Shown one piece after another: positions 1 to 8,958 of a DNA stretch of 35,786 nt. Made by a program: the position numbers and the translations under genes. The DNA is from Gloeomargaritaceae cyanobacterium C42_A2020_066 (GTDB taxonomy: Bacteria; Cyanobacteriota; Cyanobacteriia; Gloeomargaritales; Gloeomargaritaceae): NCBI GenBank assembly GCA_015272465.1, contig JACYLR010000099.1, positions 1-35,786 of the forward strand. The letters are read 5' to 3'. Below the pieces are notes generated by a model. It saw only the letters and a list, made by a program, of their open reading frames with translations, did no database searches and had not been told where the DNA came from. Every line of letters begins with the position of its first letter. Position 1 is the first letter of the stretch.

Positions 1-2394
1 CACTACGCCCAAGTGCAATTCGGTTGGCTGTTTGCCGGTCTGTGTGGTCGCATCCTGTTTTTCAATGCGGATCGGGCCTTTCTGGCGGCCTGGTTGCTGT
101 TCACCATTGGGGCGGCAGTGCTGACGGGCTACCTCTACGGCGGCAAGTCTTGGTGTCAGTACCTCTGTCCGATGGCTCCTGTGCAGCAAATCTACAGCGA
201 GCCGGGGGGACTCCTGGGCAGTCCAGCCCACACCAGCGACCAGTTGATTACCCAGTCCATGTGTCGGGTCACCCTGCCAGAGGGCCAAGAACAGAGTGCC
301 TGTGTCGCCTGCCAAAATCCCTGCATCGACATTGATGCCGAACGGGCCTACTGGGAGGGCCTGCCCCAGCCTGAGGCGGCCGGCCTCCGCTACGGCTATG
401 TGGGTCTAGTGCTCGGATACTTCCTCTACTACTACCTCTACGCCGGTAACTGGACGTACTACTTCTCCGGCTACTGGGCACGGGATCCGGATCAACTGGC
501 CACCCTGCTCAGCCCTGGACTTTACCTGGGGGGCTACAGCGTTCCCATCCCCAAACTGGTGGCCGTTCCCCTCACCCTGGGAGGCTTTACTTGGGCAGCC
601 CGGGCGGCCGGCCGGTGGATCGAGCGCCAGGCGTGCCAAATTTGGGAGCCCCACTGCCCCTCGCAGGTGATCCGTCATCGCCTGTTCACGGTCTCTACCT
701 TTGCCATCTTCAACATCTTCTTCATCTTTGGCGGCCGGCCGCTGGTACAACTCTGGCCCCTGTGGGTGCAGTACATCTACGACCTGGGCCTTGTCCTGCT
801 CAGCACCCTGTGGCTAGCCAAGACTTGGGGCCGCACCCCAGAACGCTATGCCCGCGAGGGGCTGGCCAACCGTTTCCGGCGCCAACTGACCAAACTGGGC
901 CTCACCATTGGCCAGTATTTGGAGGGACGCACCCTGGCCGACCTCAACACCGATGAGGTCTACGTCCTAGCCAAGGTTTTGCCGGGATTTACGCGGGAAA
1001 AGCGTCTCCTGGCCTACAAGGGTGTTTTGCAGGAGGCCCTAGCTGAGGGCTATGTCAACTACGCCAGCAGTCTTCAGGTACTCCAGCAACTGCGCCAGGA
1101 ATTGGGCATTACGGAGGACGACCACCGCGAAGTCCTAGACACCCTGGGCGTTGAAGATCCGGAGTTGCTCAACCCCGATCGGCAACGTACCCAGGAAAAC
1201 CTGGTGCGGTTGAATGGCTATCGCCAATCCCTAGAGCGACTCATGCGGCTGCAACAGCAACAGCCGGGGACTGACCTAGCGCCAATTTTGGAGCCGTCTT
1301 CAGACGCGTTGCGCCACCTGCGCCGCCAGTACGGCATCACCGTCCAGGAGGAACAGTGGATTTTGGGAAACCTCGCTCCGGAAACCTGCCAGGTGCGGCG
1401 GGGGGAATACCTGCTCACCCAGTTGCCCCGCTGGATTGCCATCGACCGTGCCCTGCACCAGCCTGCCCTGCGAACCTTTGAAGCGCCCTTGACCCTGCTC
1501 CGGGAAGCGGTTCATCACAAGAAGGAACTGATGGTGCGCGCCCTGCTGGATATCCTGGTGGGTCTGGGAGAGGATCCGGCCGGCCGCCCGCTGGCCACCG
1601 CCTTAAGCCAGTGCTGTCCTGCCGAGTTGCCCCTGCTCCTGGAAACAGAGGACTGGGCCAATCGCCTGGCTGACCCCATCTACGCCTGTTTGACCCAACT
1701 GGAAAAGCCACCTGCCCCCTGCGCTCTGGATGCTACCCCCGATCAGGTGACACCCCATCTGCTGACCCTGGTGACGGATCGCAACCCCTTGGTGCAGGCG
1801 GCCGGCCTCTACGTCTTGGCCCACCTCGACCCCGACCTTGGTCGAGACACCGCCGCCGAAGTGAGTCAGCAAAACCCCCATCCCCTAGTGGCGGATACGG
1901 CCGGCCGCATCCAAGCTGGGGAACCTGGGCCAATGCCCCTCTCTGATTTTCCCATTCTGGAAAAGGTGGTCTACCTGGCCAACGCCGACTTTTTCCAGCG
2001 CATGCACAATGAAACCCTGCTGGCCCTCGCCGAACGGGCCGAGATTCGCACCTATGCCAACGGCGATGCGGTCACGGAACCGGGGGATACCTGTCGCGAG
2101 CTATTGCTACTGGTGGCCGGTGCCGCGGAGGTTCAGGCCATGACTGCCACAGGAGACCGAGTACGAACCGCCCTTCATCCGGGGCAAACCCTAGACGAAC
2201 TGGAAGTCCTGGCCCACAGTGAGTCGCAAAACCGGATCGTGGTCACTGCCCCCGACACTCGCATCCTGGCCGTACCCGTGGCAGCCTTTGATGACCTGCT
2301 GGCCCAAGACCCCGACTTTGCCCGCCGCGTGCTGGCCCTCGAAAGCCGTCAACTCCAACGGTTCATCCATTCGTTCCAGGGCGCGACCGTGTAG
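1..2394 (+). CDS. Membrane 4Fe-4S protein with HEAT-like and cNMP-binding-like domains (5' partial)
   Basis: The frame is open at base 1, so the N-terminus lies outside the window; the first in-window start-like codon (GTG at 13) is probably internal. The N-terminal third has several membrane segments and cysteine motifs of the NapH/CcoG-like ferredoxin type: [14 protein letters not shown] near residue 50 and [13 protein letters not shown] near residue 100. A long helical cytosolic region follows, then HEAT-like helical pairs around residues 510-640, then a C-terminal Crp-type beta-roll domain (about 655-790). In that domain the expected phosphate-binding cassette (G-E-x-A/S plus P-R-A/S-A) is replaced by [16 protein letters not shown], so cyclic nucleotide binding may be lost. 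By inference it is a membrane electron-transfer or redox-sensing protein. Its last 32 bases overlap the convergent remA gene. Domain calls are by eye. Confidence 0.75.
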   Translation, partial: HYAQVQFGWLFAGLCGRILFFNADRAFLAAWLLFTIGAAVLTGYLYGGKSWCQYLCPMAPVQQIYSEPGGLLGSPAHTSDQLITQSMCRVTLPEGQEQSACVACQNPCIDIDAERAYWEGLPQPEAAGLRYGYVGLVLGYFLYYYLYAGNWTYYFSGYWARDPDQLATLLSPGLYLGGYSVPIPKLVAVPLTLGGFTWAARAAGRWIERQACQIWEPHCPSQVIRHRLFTVSTFAIFNIFFIFGGRPLVQLWPLWVQYIYDLGLVLLSTLWLAKTWGRTPERYAREGLANRFRRQLTKLGLTIGQYLEGRTLADLNTDEVYVLAKVLPGFTREKRLLAYKGVLQEALAEGYVNYASSLQVLQQLRQELGITEDDHREVLDTLGVEDPELLNPDRQRTQENLVRLNGYRQSLERLMRLQQQQPGTDLAPILEPSSDALRHLRRQYGITVQEEQWILGNLAPETCQVRRGEYLLTQLPRWIAIDRALHQPALRTFEAPLTLLREAVHHKKELMVRALLDILVGLGEDPAGRPLATALSQCCPAELPLLLETEDWANRLADPIYACLTQLEKPPAPCALDATPDQVTPHLLTLVTDRNPLVQAAGLYVLAHLDPDLGRDTAAEVSQQNPHPLVADTAGRIQAGEPGPMPLSDFPILEKVVYLANADFFQRMHNETLLALAERAEIRTYANGDAVTEPGDTCRELLLLVAGAAEVQAMTATGDRVRTALHPGQTLDELEVLAHSESQNRIVVTAPDTRILAVPVAAFDDLLAQDPDFARRVLALESRQLQRFIHSFQGATV

Positions 2395-2656
2395 CCCCTG
2401 TCAGGCCGGCCGGGCTAGCACCGGGAAACCGCTGGGCAATGGTTTCGGGTTGGAGCGCCGAGAGCACCACATCCCGCGAGTCCAGAATAACCACCGCCCG
2501 GGTTCGCCGGCCGCAGGTGGCATCAATCACCTGGTGACGGTCGCGGGCCTCGCTGATCAACCGTTTGATGGGGGCTGAATCTGGGGAGACAATGGCGACC
2601 ACGCGCTGGGCGGTGACCAGATTACCAAACCCGATGTTGACCAGAACAACTGTCAT
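2363..2656 (-). CDS. remA: RemA/DUF370 family DNA-binding regulator
   Basis: The first 80 residues fit the DUF370/RemA family: a start of [11 protein letters not shown], then [15 protein letters not shown], then [16 protein letters not shown] and [13 protein letters not shown]. In Bacillus subtilis RemA is an oligomeric DNA-binding activator of matrix genes. Cyanobacteria carry close homologues of unknown role, so the function here is by family only. The 97-aa length includes a low-complexity tail after the conserved core (about residue 82) that runs antisense into the end of the upstream convergent gene, so the tail may be a recent extension. The ATG at 2656 has no visible Shine-Dalgarno sequence, and a TACAAT hexamer lies only 6 bases upstream, which would give a nearly leaderless transcript. 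Confidence 0.85.
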   Translation of the reverse strand: MTVVLVNIGFGNLVTAQRVVAIVSPDSAPIKRLISEARDRHQVIDATCGRRTRAVVILDSRDVVLSALQPETIAQRFPGASPAGLTGATRSRPGTNG

Positions 2657-2661
2657 TGGAG

Positions 2662-2667
2662 ATTGTA
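2662..2667 (-). promoter_or_regulatory. Possible -10 element of remA
   Basis: On the minus strand the hexamer TACAAT sits 6 bases before the remA ATG, with a poor -35 (GTCACA) 17 bases further upstream. If used, transcription would begin at or next to the start codon. No experimental support. Confidence 0.3.
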
Positions 2668-2807
2668 GAATTGCTCGCCTACACTGTGACTAACGCGGTG
2701 GAGGCTGCCGATCCTGTACAGGTTGTGGACGGTGGGATGATTCCCATACTCAAATCTAGCTTTACCCCAAAAATAGAGCTATCCTGCCAACACCCAGGAT
2801 AAAACTG

Positions 2808-3668
2808 CTAATTAATTTCAGGAATGAAGCGGAAGGGATAATTAGGGTCTTGGTAATCCCCCTGTGCCTGGCGCTTAGGCAATTTGATATCCGCTTGAGG
2901 CAACGGCTCATAGGGTATCTGACTTAGCAGATGACTGATGATATTCAATCGGACACGCCTTTTATCATCCGATCTGGCGACATACCAGGGCGCAAACTCC
3001 GTGTCCGTTACTGCGAACATCTCATCCCGAGAGCGAGAATAGTCGTACCAGCGACTGTAGGACTTGAGATCCATCGGCGACAGTTTCCATGTCTTACGCC
3101 CATCCTGTAAGCGAGCTTCTAGGCGACGGGTTTGCTCCTCTGGACTGACCTCAAGCCAGTACTTGATGAGGTGAATGCCTGAGTCAACCATAGCTCTTTC
3201 AACCAAGGGAACTCCCTGGAAAAAGTGCTCAACCTCTTCCTCAGTACAAAAGCCCATGACTCGCTCAACCCCGGCTCGGTTGTACCAGCTTCGATCAAAA
3301 ATAACCACTTCACCGGCGGCAGGGAAATGGGGAACGTAGCGCTGTAGGTACATCTGGCTCTTCTCTCGCTCCGTTGGAGATGGAAGGTCTCGCTCCGTTG
3401 GAGATGGAAGGGCCACAACACGGAAAATCCGGGGGCTAACTCGCTCAGTTATCGCTTTGATAGTACCACCTTTGCCAGCACCATCTCGGCCCTCGAAGAT
3501 AATACAAACCTTCAGCCCTTTGGTAACGACCCATTGTTGAAGGAGCACCAGCTCACAATGCAGCTTCCTAAGCTTCTTCTCATAGATTTTCCGATCAAGT
3601 GGCTCCCCTTGAACAGCTTCCTGTTCGGTGGGAGAACTAGGGCTGGACTTGGTATACTTCGATTTCAT
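2808..3668 (-). CDS. ppk2: Polyphosphate kinase 2 (PPK2 family)
   Basis: PPK2 enzymes transfer phosphate between polyphosphate and nucleotides in the cytoplasm. Visible motifs are the Walker A loop EGRDGAGKGGT (residues 59-69), the Walker B block FDRSWYNRAGVE (124-135), and the conserved C-terminal stretch SPMDLKSYSRWYDYSRSRDEMF. The 286-aa length fits the one-domain class. Residues 87-102 read LPSPTERDLPSPTERE; the family normally has one such segment before EK-Q, so 8 residues are duplicated between Walker A and Walker B. The gene has clearly lower GC than its neighbours and contains no GGCCGGCC, which hints at transfer from elsewhere (inference). The ATG at 3668 opens the frame. Which nucleotide it prefers cannot be told from the sequence. 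Confidence 0.9.
   Translation of the reverse strand: MKSKYTKSSPSSPTEQEAVQGEPLDRKIYEKKLRKLHCELVLLQQWVVTKGLKVCIIFEGRDGAGKGGTIKAITERVSPRIFRVVALPSPTERDLPSPTEREKSQMYLQRYVPHFPAAGEVVIFDRSWYNRAGVERVMGFCTEEEVEHFFQGVPLVERAMVDSGIHLIKYWLEVSPEEQTRRLEARLQDGRKTWKLSPMDLKSYSRWYDYSRSRDEMFAVTDTEFAPWYVARSDDKRRVRLNIISHLLSQIPYEPLPQADIKLPKRQAQGDYQDPNYPFRFIPEIN
3364..3411 (-). repeat. Perfect 24-bp tandem duplication inside ppk2
   Basis: Two adjacent identical 24-base units (3364-3387 and 3388-3411, each starting TCTCGCTCCGTTGG on the plus strand) duplicate 8 codons of ppk2. The reading frame is kept. The absence of any difference between the copies suggests a recent slippage event. Confidence 0.95.
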
Positions 3669-4104
3669 AGAGGAGCCTAGTGCTTGGAAATCAAATTCAA
3701 GATGGTGAGCAGAAAAAGCCCAATGCTAAACGAGGGTCACTTTACAGTGGGGAAGAACAGGTGGCCAATCCATGTCCCTGCGCTAGTCCCGAGCTTCCCC
3801 TGAATCTTCAGTGTTTTTCATGAATGCGTTGTAGTCCAGTCGCGTCGCATACTAGCGCGACTCATTCTTAAGTGTACGTCCAGCATGTGAACGATCAGTG
3901 TTGGTGTTACGCTTTTTTACGATGCCCTCTGCCTGAATGGAACATCCCCTGTCCTCAGGAATGCTGCGCTTTAACTCTAGAGCTTTGACGGTCTGGCAGT
4001 TCCCTGATTGGATCTCCGAGAGGCAGGTCTGCTTCGCCAGGGGTGATGTCGCTGGCGGGGAAATCCTCTAGGATCGTAAAGCCGCGTTTTCTGGGAATCC
4101 CACC
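3669..4104. other. 436-bp intergenic region between ppk2 and gltX
   Basis: This divergent intergenic region is AT-richer than its flanks and has no GGCCGGCC. No open frame in it looks coding. The only structure seen is the inverted repeat at 3838-3862. It should hold the promoters of both flanking genes, but no convincing -35/-10 pair was found. Confidence 0.6.
3838..3862. repeat. 7-bp perfect inverted repeat (AGTCGCG / CGCGACT)
   Basis: AGTCGCG (3838-3844) and CGCGACT (3856-3862) are separated by 11 bases and could form a hairpin or bind a dimeric regulator. No T-run follows on either strand, so it does not look like an intrinsic terminator. Confidence 0.45.
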
Positions 4105-5553
4105 GTGAGTGTGCGCGTCCGCATTGCCCCCAGTCCCACCGGAATCCTCCACATTGGCACAGCCCGCACGGCGGTCTTCAATTGGCTGTTTGCCCGCCAC
4201 CACGGGGGCACCTTTATCCTGCGGGTGGAGGATACGGATCGGGAGCGCTCTCGTCCGGAGTTCACCCACAACATCCTGGAGGGTCTGCGCTGGCTGGGCC
4301 TCACCTGGGACGAAGGCCCCATTTTTCAGACTGACCGCCTGGATCGGTATCGGGAGCGGGTACAGGAACTTCTCGACCAGGGTTTAGCCTACTACAGCTA
4401 CGAAACCGAAGCTGAGTTAGAAGCCCTGCGGGAGACTCAGCGCGCCCAGGGTGAAGCGCCCCGCTACAACAACCAACATCGCACCCTGACCGCTGAGCAG
4501 ATCGCCCAGTTTGTGGCCGAGGGACGGCAGCCGGTGGTGCGGTTTCGGATCGAAGATGACCGGGAAATTCTCTGGCACGACTTGGTGCGGGGCGAGGTGC
4601 GCTGGCAGGGGCGCGACTTGGGGGGGGATATGGTAGTTGCCCGCGCCGATGGTCAGGCCCTCTACAACCTGGCGGTGGTGGTGGATGACATCGATATGGG
4701 GATTACTCATGTGATCCGCGGCGAGGATCACATTGCCAACACGGCCAAGCAAATCCTGCTCTACGAAGCCTTCGGGGTGACCCCGCCTCAGTTTGCCCAC
4801 ACCCCCCTGATTCTCAATGCGGAGGGTCGCAAACTCTCCAAGCGGGATGGGGTGACCTCAATTAGTGATTTCCAGGCGATGGGCTATGTGGCGCCAGCCC
4901 TGGCCAACTACATGACCTTACTGGGCTGGTCTCCTCCGGCCGGCCGGGAGGTGTTCACTCTGGCGGAGGCCGCCGCAGCGTTTGACCTGGGTCGGGTGAA
5001 TCGGGCGGGGGCCAAGTTTGACTGGGAGCGGTTGAATTGGTTGAACAGCCACTATCTCCACGCCCTGCCGCCGGAGGAGTTGTGCGATCTGCTGATTCCG
5101 TTCTGGGCGGCGGCCGGCTATGCCTTTGATCCCCAGGCGGATCGGCCCTGGCTGGAGTTAGTTGCCGCCCTGATTGGCCCTAGTCTGACGGTACTCAAGG
5201 ATGCGGCCGGCCTGAGTCAGTTTTTCTTCACACCCCAGGTGAGCTACGACTCAGAAGCCATAGCTCAACTCCAGCAGCCGGGGGTGGTGGAGTTACTCCA
5301 GGTTGTGTCCGAGCATACTCCCGAGCCGGGAACACTGACGCCGGCCGGCCTGCAAGCGGTGGTGCAGGCGGCGGTGAAGACGACGGGCCTGAAAAAGGGC
5401 GTGGTGATGAAGTCGCTGCGGGCGGCGCTCATGGGCCAGATGCATGGCCCCGATCTGAGTCAGTCCTGGGTGATTCTGAACCAGCGGGGCTTTGACCGAG
5501 ACCGCCTGGCTGCGGCCGGCCTACTTCTGGCAGGCTCTGGGACGGCGAGTTAG
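4105..5553 (+). CDS. gltX: Glutamyl-tRNA synthetase
   Basis: This class I synthetase charges tRNA-Glu, which feeds both translation and, through the C5 pathway, 5-aminolevulinate and so chlorophyll and bilin synthesis. The ATP-site HIGH motif appears as [10 protein letters not shown] (residues 14-23) and the KMSKS motif as KLSKR (243-247). [11 protein letters not shown] at the very start and the 482-aa length are typical of bacterial GluRS. The start is GTG at 4105, chosen because the conserved N-terminus begins there; no clear ribosome binding site is visible. The catalytic motifs are intact. GGCCGGCC occurs four times, all in the C-terminal anticodon-binding half (4938, 5205, 5343, 5514). 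Whether it is the discriminating or non-discriminating type was not determined. Confidence 0.97.
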   Translation: MSVRVRIAPSPTGILHIGTARTAVFNWLFARHHGGTFILRVEDTDRERSRPEFTHNILEGLRWLGLTWDEGPIFQTDRLDRYRERVQELLDQGLAYYSYETEAELEALRETQRAQGEAPRYNNQHRTLTAEQIAQFVAEGRQPVVRFRIEDDREILWHDLVRGEVRWQGRDLGGDMVVARADGQALYNLAVVVDDIDMGITHVIRGEDHIANTAKQILLYEAFGVTPPQFAHTPLILNAEGRKLSKRDGVTSISDFQAMGYVAPALANYMTLLGWSPPAGREVFTLAEAAAAFDLGRVNRAGAKFDWERLNWLNSHYLHALPPEELCDLLIPFWAAAGYAFDPQADRPWLELVAALIGPSLTVLKDAAGLSQFFFTPQVSYDSEAIAQLQQPGVVELLQVVSEHTPEPGTLTPAGLQAVVQAAVKTTGLKKGVVMKSLRAALMGQMHGPDLSQSWVILNQRGFDRDRLAAAGLLLAGSGTAS

Positions 5554-6320
5554 TCGGCAGTCATCAAGGCTAGGTTGTCCTCGGCGGTGCAGGTCATCGA
5601 CTGGGAGGGTGTGCGGCGGATTTTGAGATTAGTCAGGAGATTGTTCAACGAGAGAAAGACCGGATGAAACTCCTCATGCTCAATGAGGGGAATGAATGGC
5701 GAAGCCCAAGAATTCCATCACGAGATACGGTCATTGACTTGGAAACTCTAGTTCGATATCAGTGACATCGCAGATTCGCTGTATGATAAGCAACGTGAAT
5801 ATAAGAACAACAAAGAGGCTTTCCGGGAGCATTATTTTTGCTAATTTCCTGATAATCCGTTAAAATGCTGGTTACCACTCGTGAGCATAAATAAGCTGAT
5901 GGAGCCTTCCAAGTAACGGCTTCTTATAACAAAGATTGTTGCTGCTCTCCGCGTAATCTCATAAGGGTACCTCTATCAATCGGCGAATCGCCCCATTACT
6001 GAGAATAAGCCAACTTGAAAAGCCTATTTTGCCCGCCCATATTGTCAATAAGTGTGTAGCAGACTGAATAAATAGAGGTGCCCTATAGCTGTTTCATTCA
6101 GGTTTGAGACACTCAGCCTCACCTCTCTATGTCCGCCAGACATCTTCCACATAAGCCTTCTAGGGCAGGCAGGGAGAGTCAAGGGAGCCGAAGAAATGTC
6201 TCATTCTCATTCAAATTGGCTATACTTCGCAGTTCCAATGGCAAGACTGGCGATGCACCCAAGGTTACACCCTCTGGATGGCCTATCTTCGGTCTAGGGT
6301 CTTAACCGGCTCGTGATGCG
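5554..6320. other. 767-bp gene-poor, AT-richer intergenic region
   Basis: No intact gene is recognisable. The segment 5613-5765 (+) is open and reads like protein (it contains EKDRMKLLMLNEGNEW) but has no credible start or recognised family, so it may be a gene remnant. 5766-6080 is AT-rich with many stops. 6084-6169 is one copy of the 86-bp dispersed repeat described separately. No GGCCGGCC is present. The region looks like the decayed site of past insertion or deletion (inference). Confidence 0.6.
6084..6169 (+). repeat. Dispersed repeat, copy A (second copy at 35701-35786)
   Basis: This copy aligns without gaps to 35701-35786, with 7 mismatches by eye over 86 bases (about 92% identity). 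Copy B is cut by the window edge, so the true length may be greater. Here the repeat lies in non-coding DNA; in copy B its first 24 bases encode the end of a coiled-coil protein. Confidence 0.9.
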
Positions 6321-7088
6321 TTACACATGAGCGAACTCGCCTGCCTCTTGGACGCGACGCACCGTCGTGCGATGCTGTCCATCCGCTTCTAGGTAGAGGA
6401 GTCGATAGCCGGGCGCTTGGGTATCCAGACAGAACTGTTCGGTTTGAGGCTTAAATTGCAACCCCGTTGCCGGCGTGGTGTAGTGAGCAACACCCTGATT
6501 CATCGCCTGAGACTCCTGGTGGACATGACCCGCCAGCACCACCTTGACATGAGGATGGGCTGCCAGCAACTCGACAAACGCGCCTGCCGGCCGCAGACGC
6601 GTGGCATCAATCCAAGGGGAACCGATGGGTAGCACCGGATGGTGAAGGGCAATCAGCGTCGGCCGGCCGGCCGTCTGGGTCAGGGTAGCATCCAGGGCGG
6701 TCAACTGATCGAGGCTGAGATCGCCGTACACCTCACCCGGTACCGTGGAATCCAGGAGGAGGATCGCCCAGCGGCCGGCCGTCACTAGAGGAGTCGTACA
6801 CAGGTTACCCCCTGGGAAGACTGCGGCCAGGGCTGCCGGATTGTCGTGGTTGCCCGGCAAAACATAGGTGGGAATCCCGAGAGGCTCCACTAGGTCGCGC
6901 AGATGCTCGTAGGATGCCCGACTGCCATCCTGGGACAGATCCCCCGTCAGCAGCAGCAGATCGGGACGATCCTGGGCAACTGCCGCCAGCACGGCCCGAC
7001 AGGACGCCCAAGTGGGCCAGCCGCGATAGGTGTCTTGAGGACTGGCCAGTAGGTGTGTGTCTGTAACCTGGGCCAGAATGCAGGTCAT
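6321..7088 (-). CDS. cpdA: Calcineurin-like phosphoesterase, CpdA/Icc type
   Basis: Dimetal phosphodiesterase of the class that hydrolyses 3',5'-cyclic AMP. All metal-ligand motifs are present in order: DTH (residues 10-12), GDLSQD (49-54), GNHDN (79-83), HHP (149-151) and GHVH (187-190). The 255-aa length matches CpdA. It is the last gene of a minus-strand operon and its ATG overlaps the upstream aminotransferase stop by 4 bases, suggesting translational coupling. Two proteins with cNMP-binding-like domains are encoded elsewhere in the window, so cyclic nucleotide signalling is plausible. Substrate choice within this family cannot be read from sequence, so the symbol is by similarity only. 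Confidence 0.8.
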   Translation of the reverse strand: MTCILAQVTDTHLLASPQDTYRGWPTWASCRAVLAAVAQDRPDLLLLTGDLSQDGSRASYEHLRDLVEPLGIPTYVLPGNHDNPAALAAVFPGGNLCTTPLVTAGRWAILLLDSTVPGEVYGDLSLDQLTALDATLTQTAGRPTLIALHHPVLPIGSPWIDATRLRPAGAFVELLAAHPHVKVVLAGHVHQESQAMNQGVAHYTTPATGLQFKPQTEQFCLDTQAPGYRLLYLEADGQHRTTVRRVQEAGEFAHV

Positions 7089-8206
7089 CTGGGGGCGAGC
7101 AGGGACTTGAGGCGGGTCATCACCTGGTCCTGCTCCGCCTCGGTCAATTCCGGGAACATGGGCAGGGACAAAACTTCGCGGGCAGCCTGTTCAGCCTGGG
7201 GCAACTGGCCCTCCCGATACCCTAGGGCCGCATACAGGGGTTGAAGATGGATGGGGATGGGATAGTACAGGGCCGTACCAATACCCTGGGTGGCCAACTC
7301 GGCCTGCACCCGATCCCGATCCTGGAGAATCCGCACCGTGTACTGGTTCCAGACGCTGCGGGCCTTGTCTCCGGGCACCACGGCCGGCCGCACGAGGCCC
7401 GGACAGTCTGCTAGACCCTGGTCGTAGACCTCCGCCACCCGCTGGCGCGCCGCATTCCAGGTGTCCAGGTGGGCCAACTTTAGGGTCAGCAGGGCGGCTT
7501 GGATCGCATCTAGGCGACTGTTGACGCCCACGGTGTCCGAGTAGTAGCGGCGACTCTGGCCGTGCTCCTTGATCTGACGAAGGCGGGCTGCTAAAGCGGG
7601 ATCATCGGTGGTGACGGCTCCCCCATCCCCACAGGCCCCCAGGTTTTTGGTGGGGTAGAAACTAAAGCAGCCCACGGTGCCCAAACTGCCCACCGGCCGG
7701 CCGGCCCACGTGGCACCCGTTGCTTGAGCGCAATCCTCAATCACAGCCAACTGATGGCCCTGGGCCAAGGCGAGCAGATCCGCCATGTCGGCCGGCCGGC
7801 CGAACAGGTGCACCGGCAACAGGGCACGCGTCCGCGGTGTAATGGCAGCGGCGGCTTGGGCTGGGTCGAGATTGAAACTGGCCAGGTCAATATCCACAAA
7901 CACGGGGGTCGCCCCCACCAGGCTAATCGCCTCCGCCGTGGCAATGAACGAAAACGGACTGGTGATCACCTCATCCCCAGGGCCAATGTCCAGGGCGCGC
8001 AAGGCCAGATACAGGGCATCGGTACCGGAGTTACAGGCAATGCAGTGGCCTGTTCCCACATACTGGCCAAAGGCTTCTTCAAAGCGCGCCACCCAGGTGC
8101 CCCCGATGTAGCGCCCGGATGCCAACACCTCCAGGGCGGCCTGTTCCACCTGAGGCCGAATCTGCTGATACTGGCGGCTCAGGTCAAGCTGGGGAACCAC
8201 ACTCAT
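7085..8206 (-). CDS. DegT/DnrJ/EryC1/StrS family aminotransferase
   Basis: PLP-dependent enzyme of the sugar aminotransferase family, which transfers an amino group to a nucleotide-activated keto-sugar for surface polysaccharide or antibiotic sugars. The PLP lysine is K187 in SFYPTKNLGACGDGG; the PLP-ring aspartate is in VIEDCAQATGA (D158). The phosphate-contact motif CNSGTDAL (58-65) and the substrate-binding segment VGVNSRLDAIQAA are also present. The 373-aa length is typical. The gene overlaps its neighbours by 4 bases on both sides (8203-8206 and 7085-7088), so it belongs to one transcription unit with ycf23 and the phosphodiesterase. No other sugar-modifying gene lies nearby, so its substrate is unknown. 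Confidence 0.93.
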   Translation of the reverse strand: MSVVPQLDLSRQYQQIRPQVEQAALEVLASGRYIGGTWVARFEEAFGQYVGTGHCIACNSGTDALYLALRALDIGPGDEVITSPFSFIATAEAISLVGATPVFVDIDLASFNLDPAQAAAAITPRTRALLPVHLFGRPADMADLLALAQGHQLAVIEDCAQATGATWAGRPVGSLGTVGCFSFYPTKNLGACGDGGAVTTDDPALAARLRQIKEHGQSRRYYSDTVGVNSRLDAIQAALLTLKLAHLDTWNAARQRVAEVYDQGLADCPGLVRPAVVPGDKARSVWNQYTVRILQDRDRVQAELATQGIGTALYYPIPIHLQPLYAALGYREGQLPQAEQAAREVLSLPMFPELTEAEQDQVMTRLKSLLAPR

Positions 8207-8949
8207 TCGCAGGGGGCAGGCACGCGCACGGCTAGAGCCTGCACCAAGGAGCGCACCACAGCAGCCATCGCCAACTCATCGTCCAGCCGGTTGATGGCTG
8301 AACCCACACCCACACCCGCGGCGCCCGCCGCAATGGCTAGGGGGGCAGTAACACTGGAAAGGCCGGAAGCACAGAGAACGGGGACAGAAACAGCCCGGGC
8401 AATTTCGTAGGCGGCGGCCAGGGTGGGGAGCGCCTTTTCCATAAGGCCCAGGGTACCGCTGTGGCTGGGCTGGGCGGCCATACCCCCTTCGGTTTGGATC
8501 AGGTCAGCGCCCGCCTGCACCAGGTTTTGCGCCAAATCCGCCTGCTGATCGAGGGGCAGGGTGTGGGGCACGGTCACGGTAAGAACGGTCTGGGGCAGCA
8601 GGGCACGGGTGGCACGGGTCAAGTCCAGGATGCGGGCAGCGGAGAAGCGTTCGCCTTGGGCGTAAAAGGGGTCGTAGTTGCCAATTTCCACCAAGTCAGC
8701 GCCGGCCGCCACGGATTGGGCCAAGGCCAAGGGATCAATGGCCGAAACACAGATGGGAAGGGACGTTAAATCCCGCACCTGCTTCACCAAACTGGGCACT
8801 GCGGCAATGTCCACATAGGTTGCGCCTCCCCAGGTGGCGGCCCGCACTACTTGGCCCACCCGCACCGGGTCAGTGTTGAGAATGCCACTGATCACCTTCA
8901 GGGCAGTGCGCTGTTCGAGGGCGAGGCGGAGGGAGGCAGGAAGAGTCAT
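8203..8949 (-). CDS. ycf23: Ycf23 / DUF561 family protein
   Basis: Conserved cyanobacterial and red-algal plastid protein with a predicted TIM-barrel fold and no established reaction. Family features are LKVISGILN at the N-terminus, AADLVEIGNYDPFY-like text in the first half, QTEGG in the middle, and a glycine-rich phosphate-site-like end (VGVGSAINRLDDE). I place the start at ATG 8949 because an AGGTG lies 6 bases upstream; a GTG three codons earlier (8958) is also possible. The gene follows the ferredoxin gene by 9 bases and overlaps the aminotransferase by 4, so all are probably co-transcribed. Function remains unassigned. Confidence 0.9.
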   Translation of the reverse strand: MTLPASLRLALEQRTALKVISGILNTDPVRVGQVVRAATWGGATYVDIAAVPSLVKQVRDLTSLPICVSAIDPLALAQSVAAGADLVEIGNYDPFYAQGERFSAARILDLTRATRALLPQTVLTVTVPHTLPLDQQADLAQNLVQAGADLIQTEGGMAAQPSHSGTLGLMEKALPTLAAAYEIARAVSVPVLCASGLSSVTAPLAIAAGAAGVGVGSAINRLDDELAMAAVVRSLVQALAVRVPAPCE

Positions 8950-8958
8950 GGGGCACAC

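Noticed and set aside
5613-5765. Protein-like open segment containing EKDRMKLLMLNEGNEW
   Set aside because: No start codon with support and no family recognised; it may be a gene remnant, so it is described only within the intergenic entry.
5742-5765. GTTCGA sequence suggesting a tRNA T-loop
   Set aside because: No acceptor stem, anticodon arm or TTCGAATCC context around it; no tRNA elsewhere in the window was recognised.
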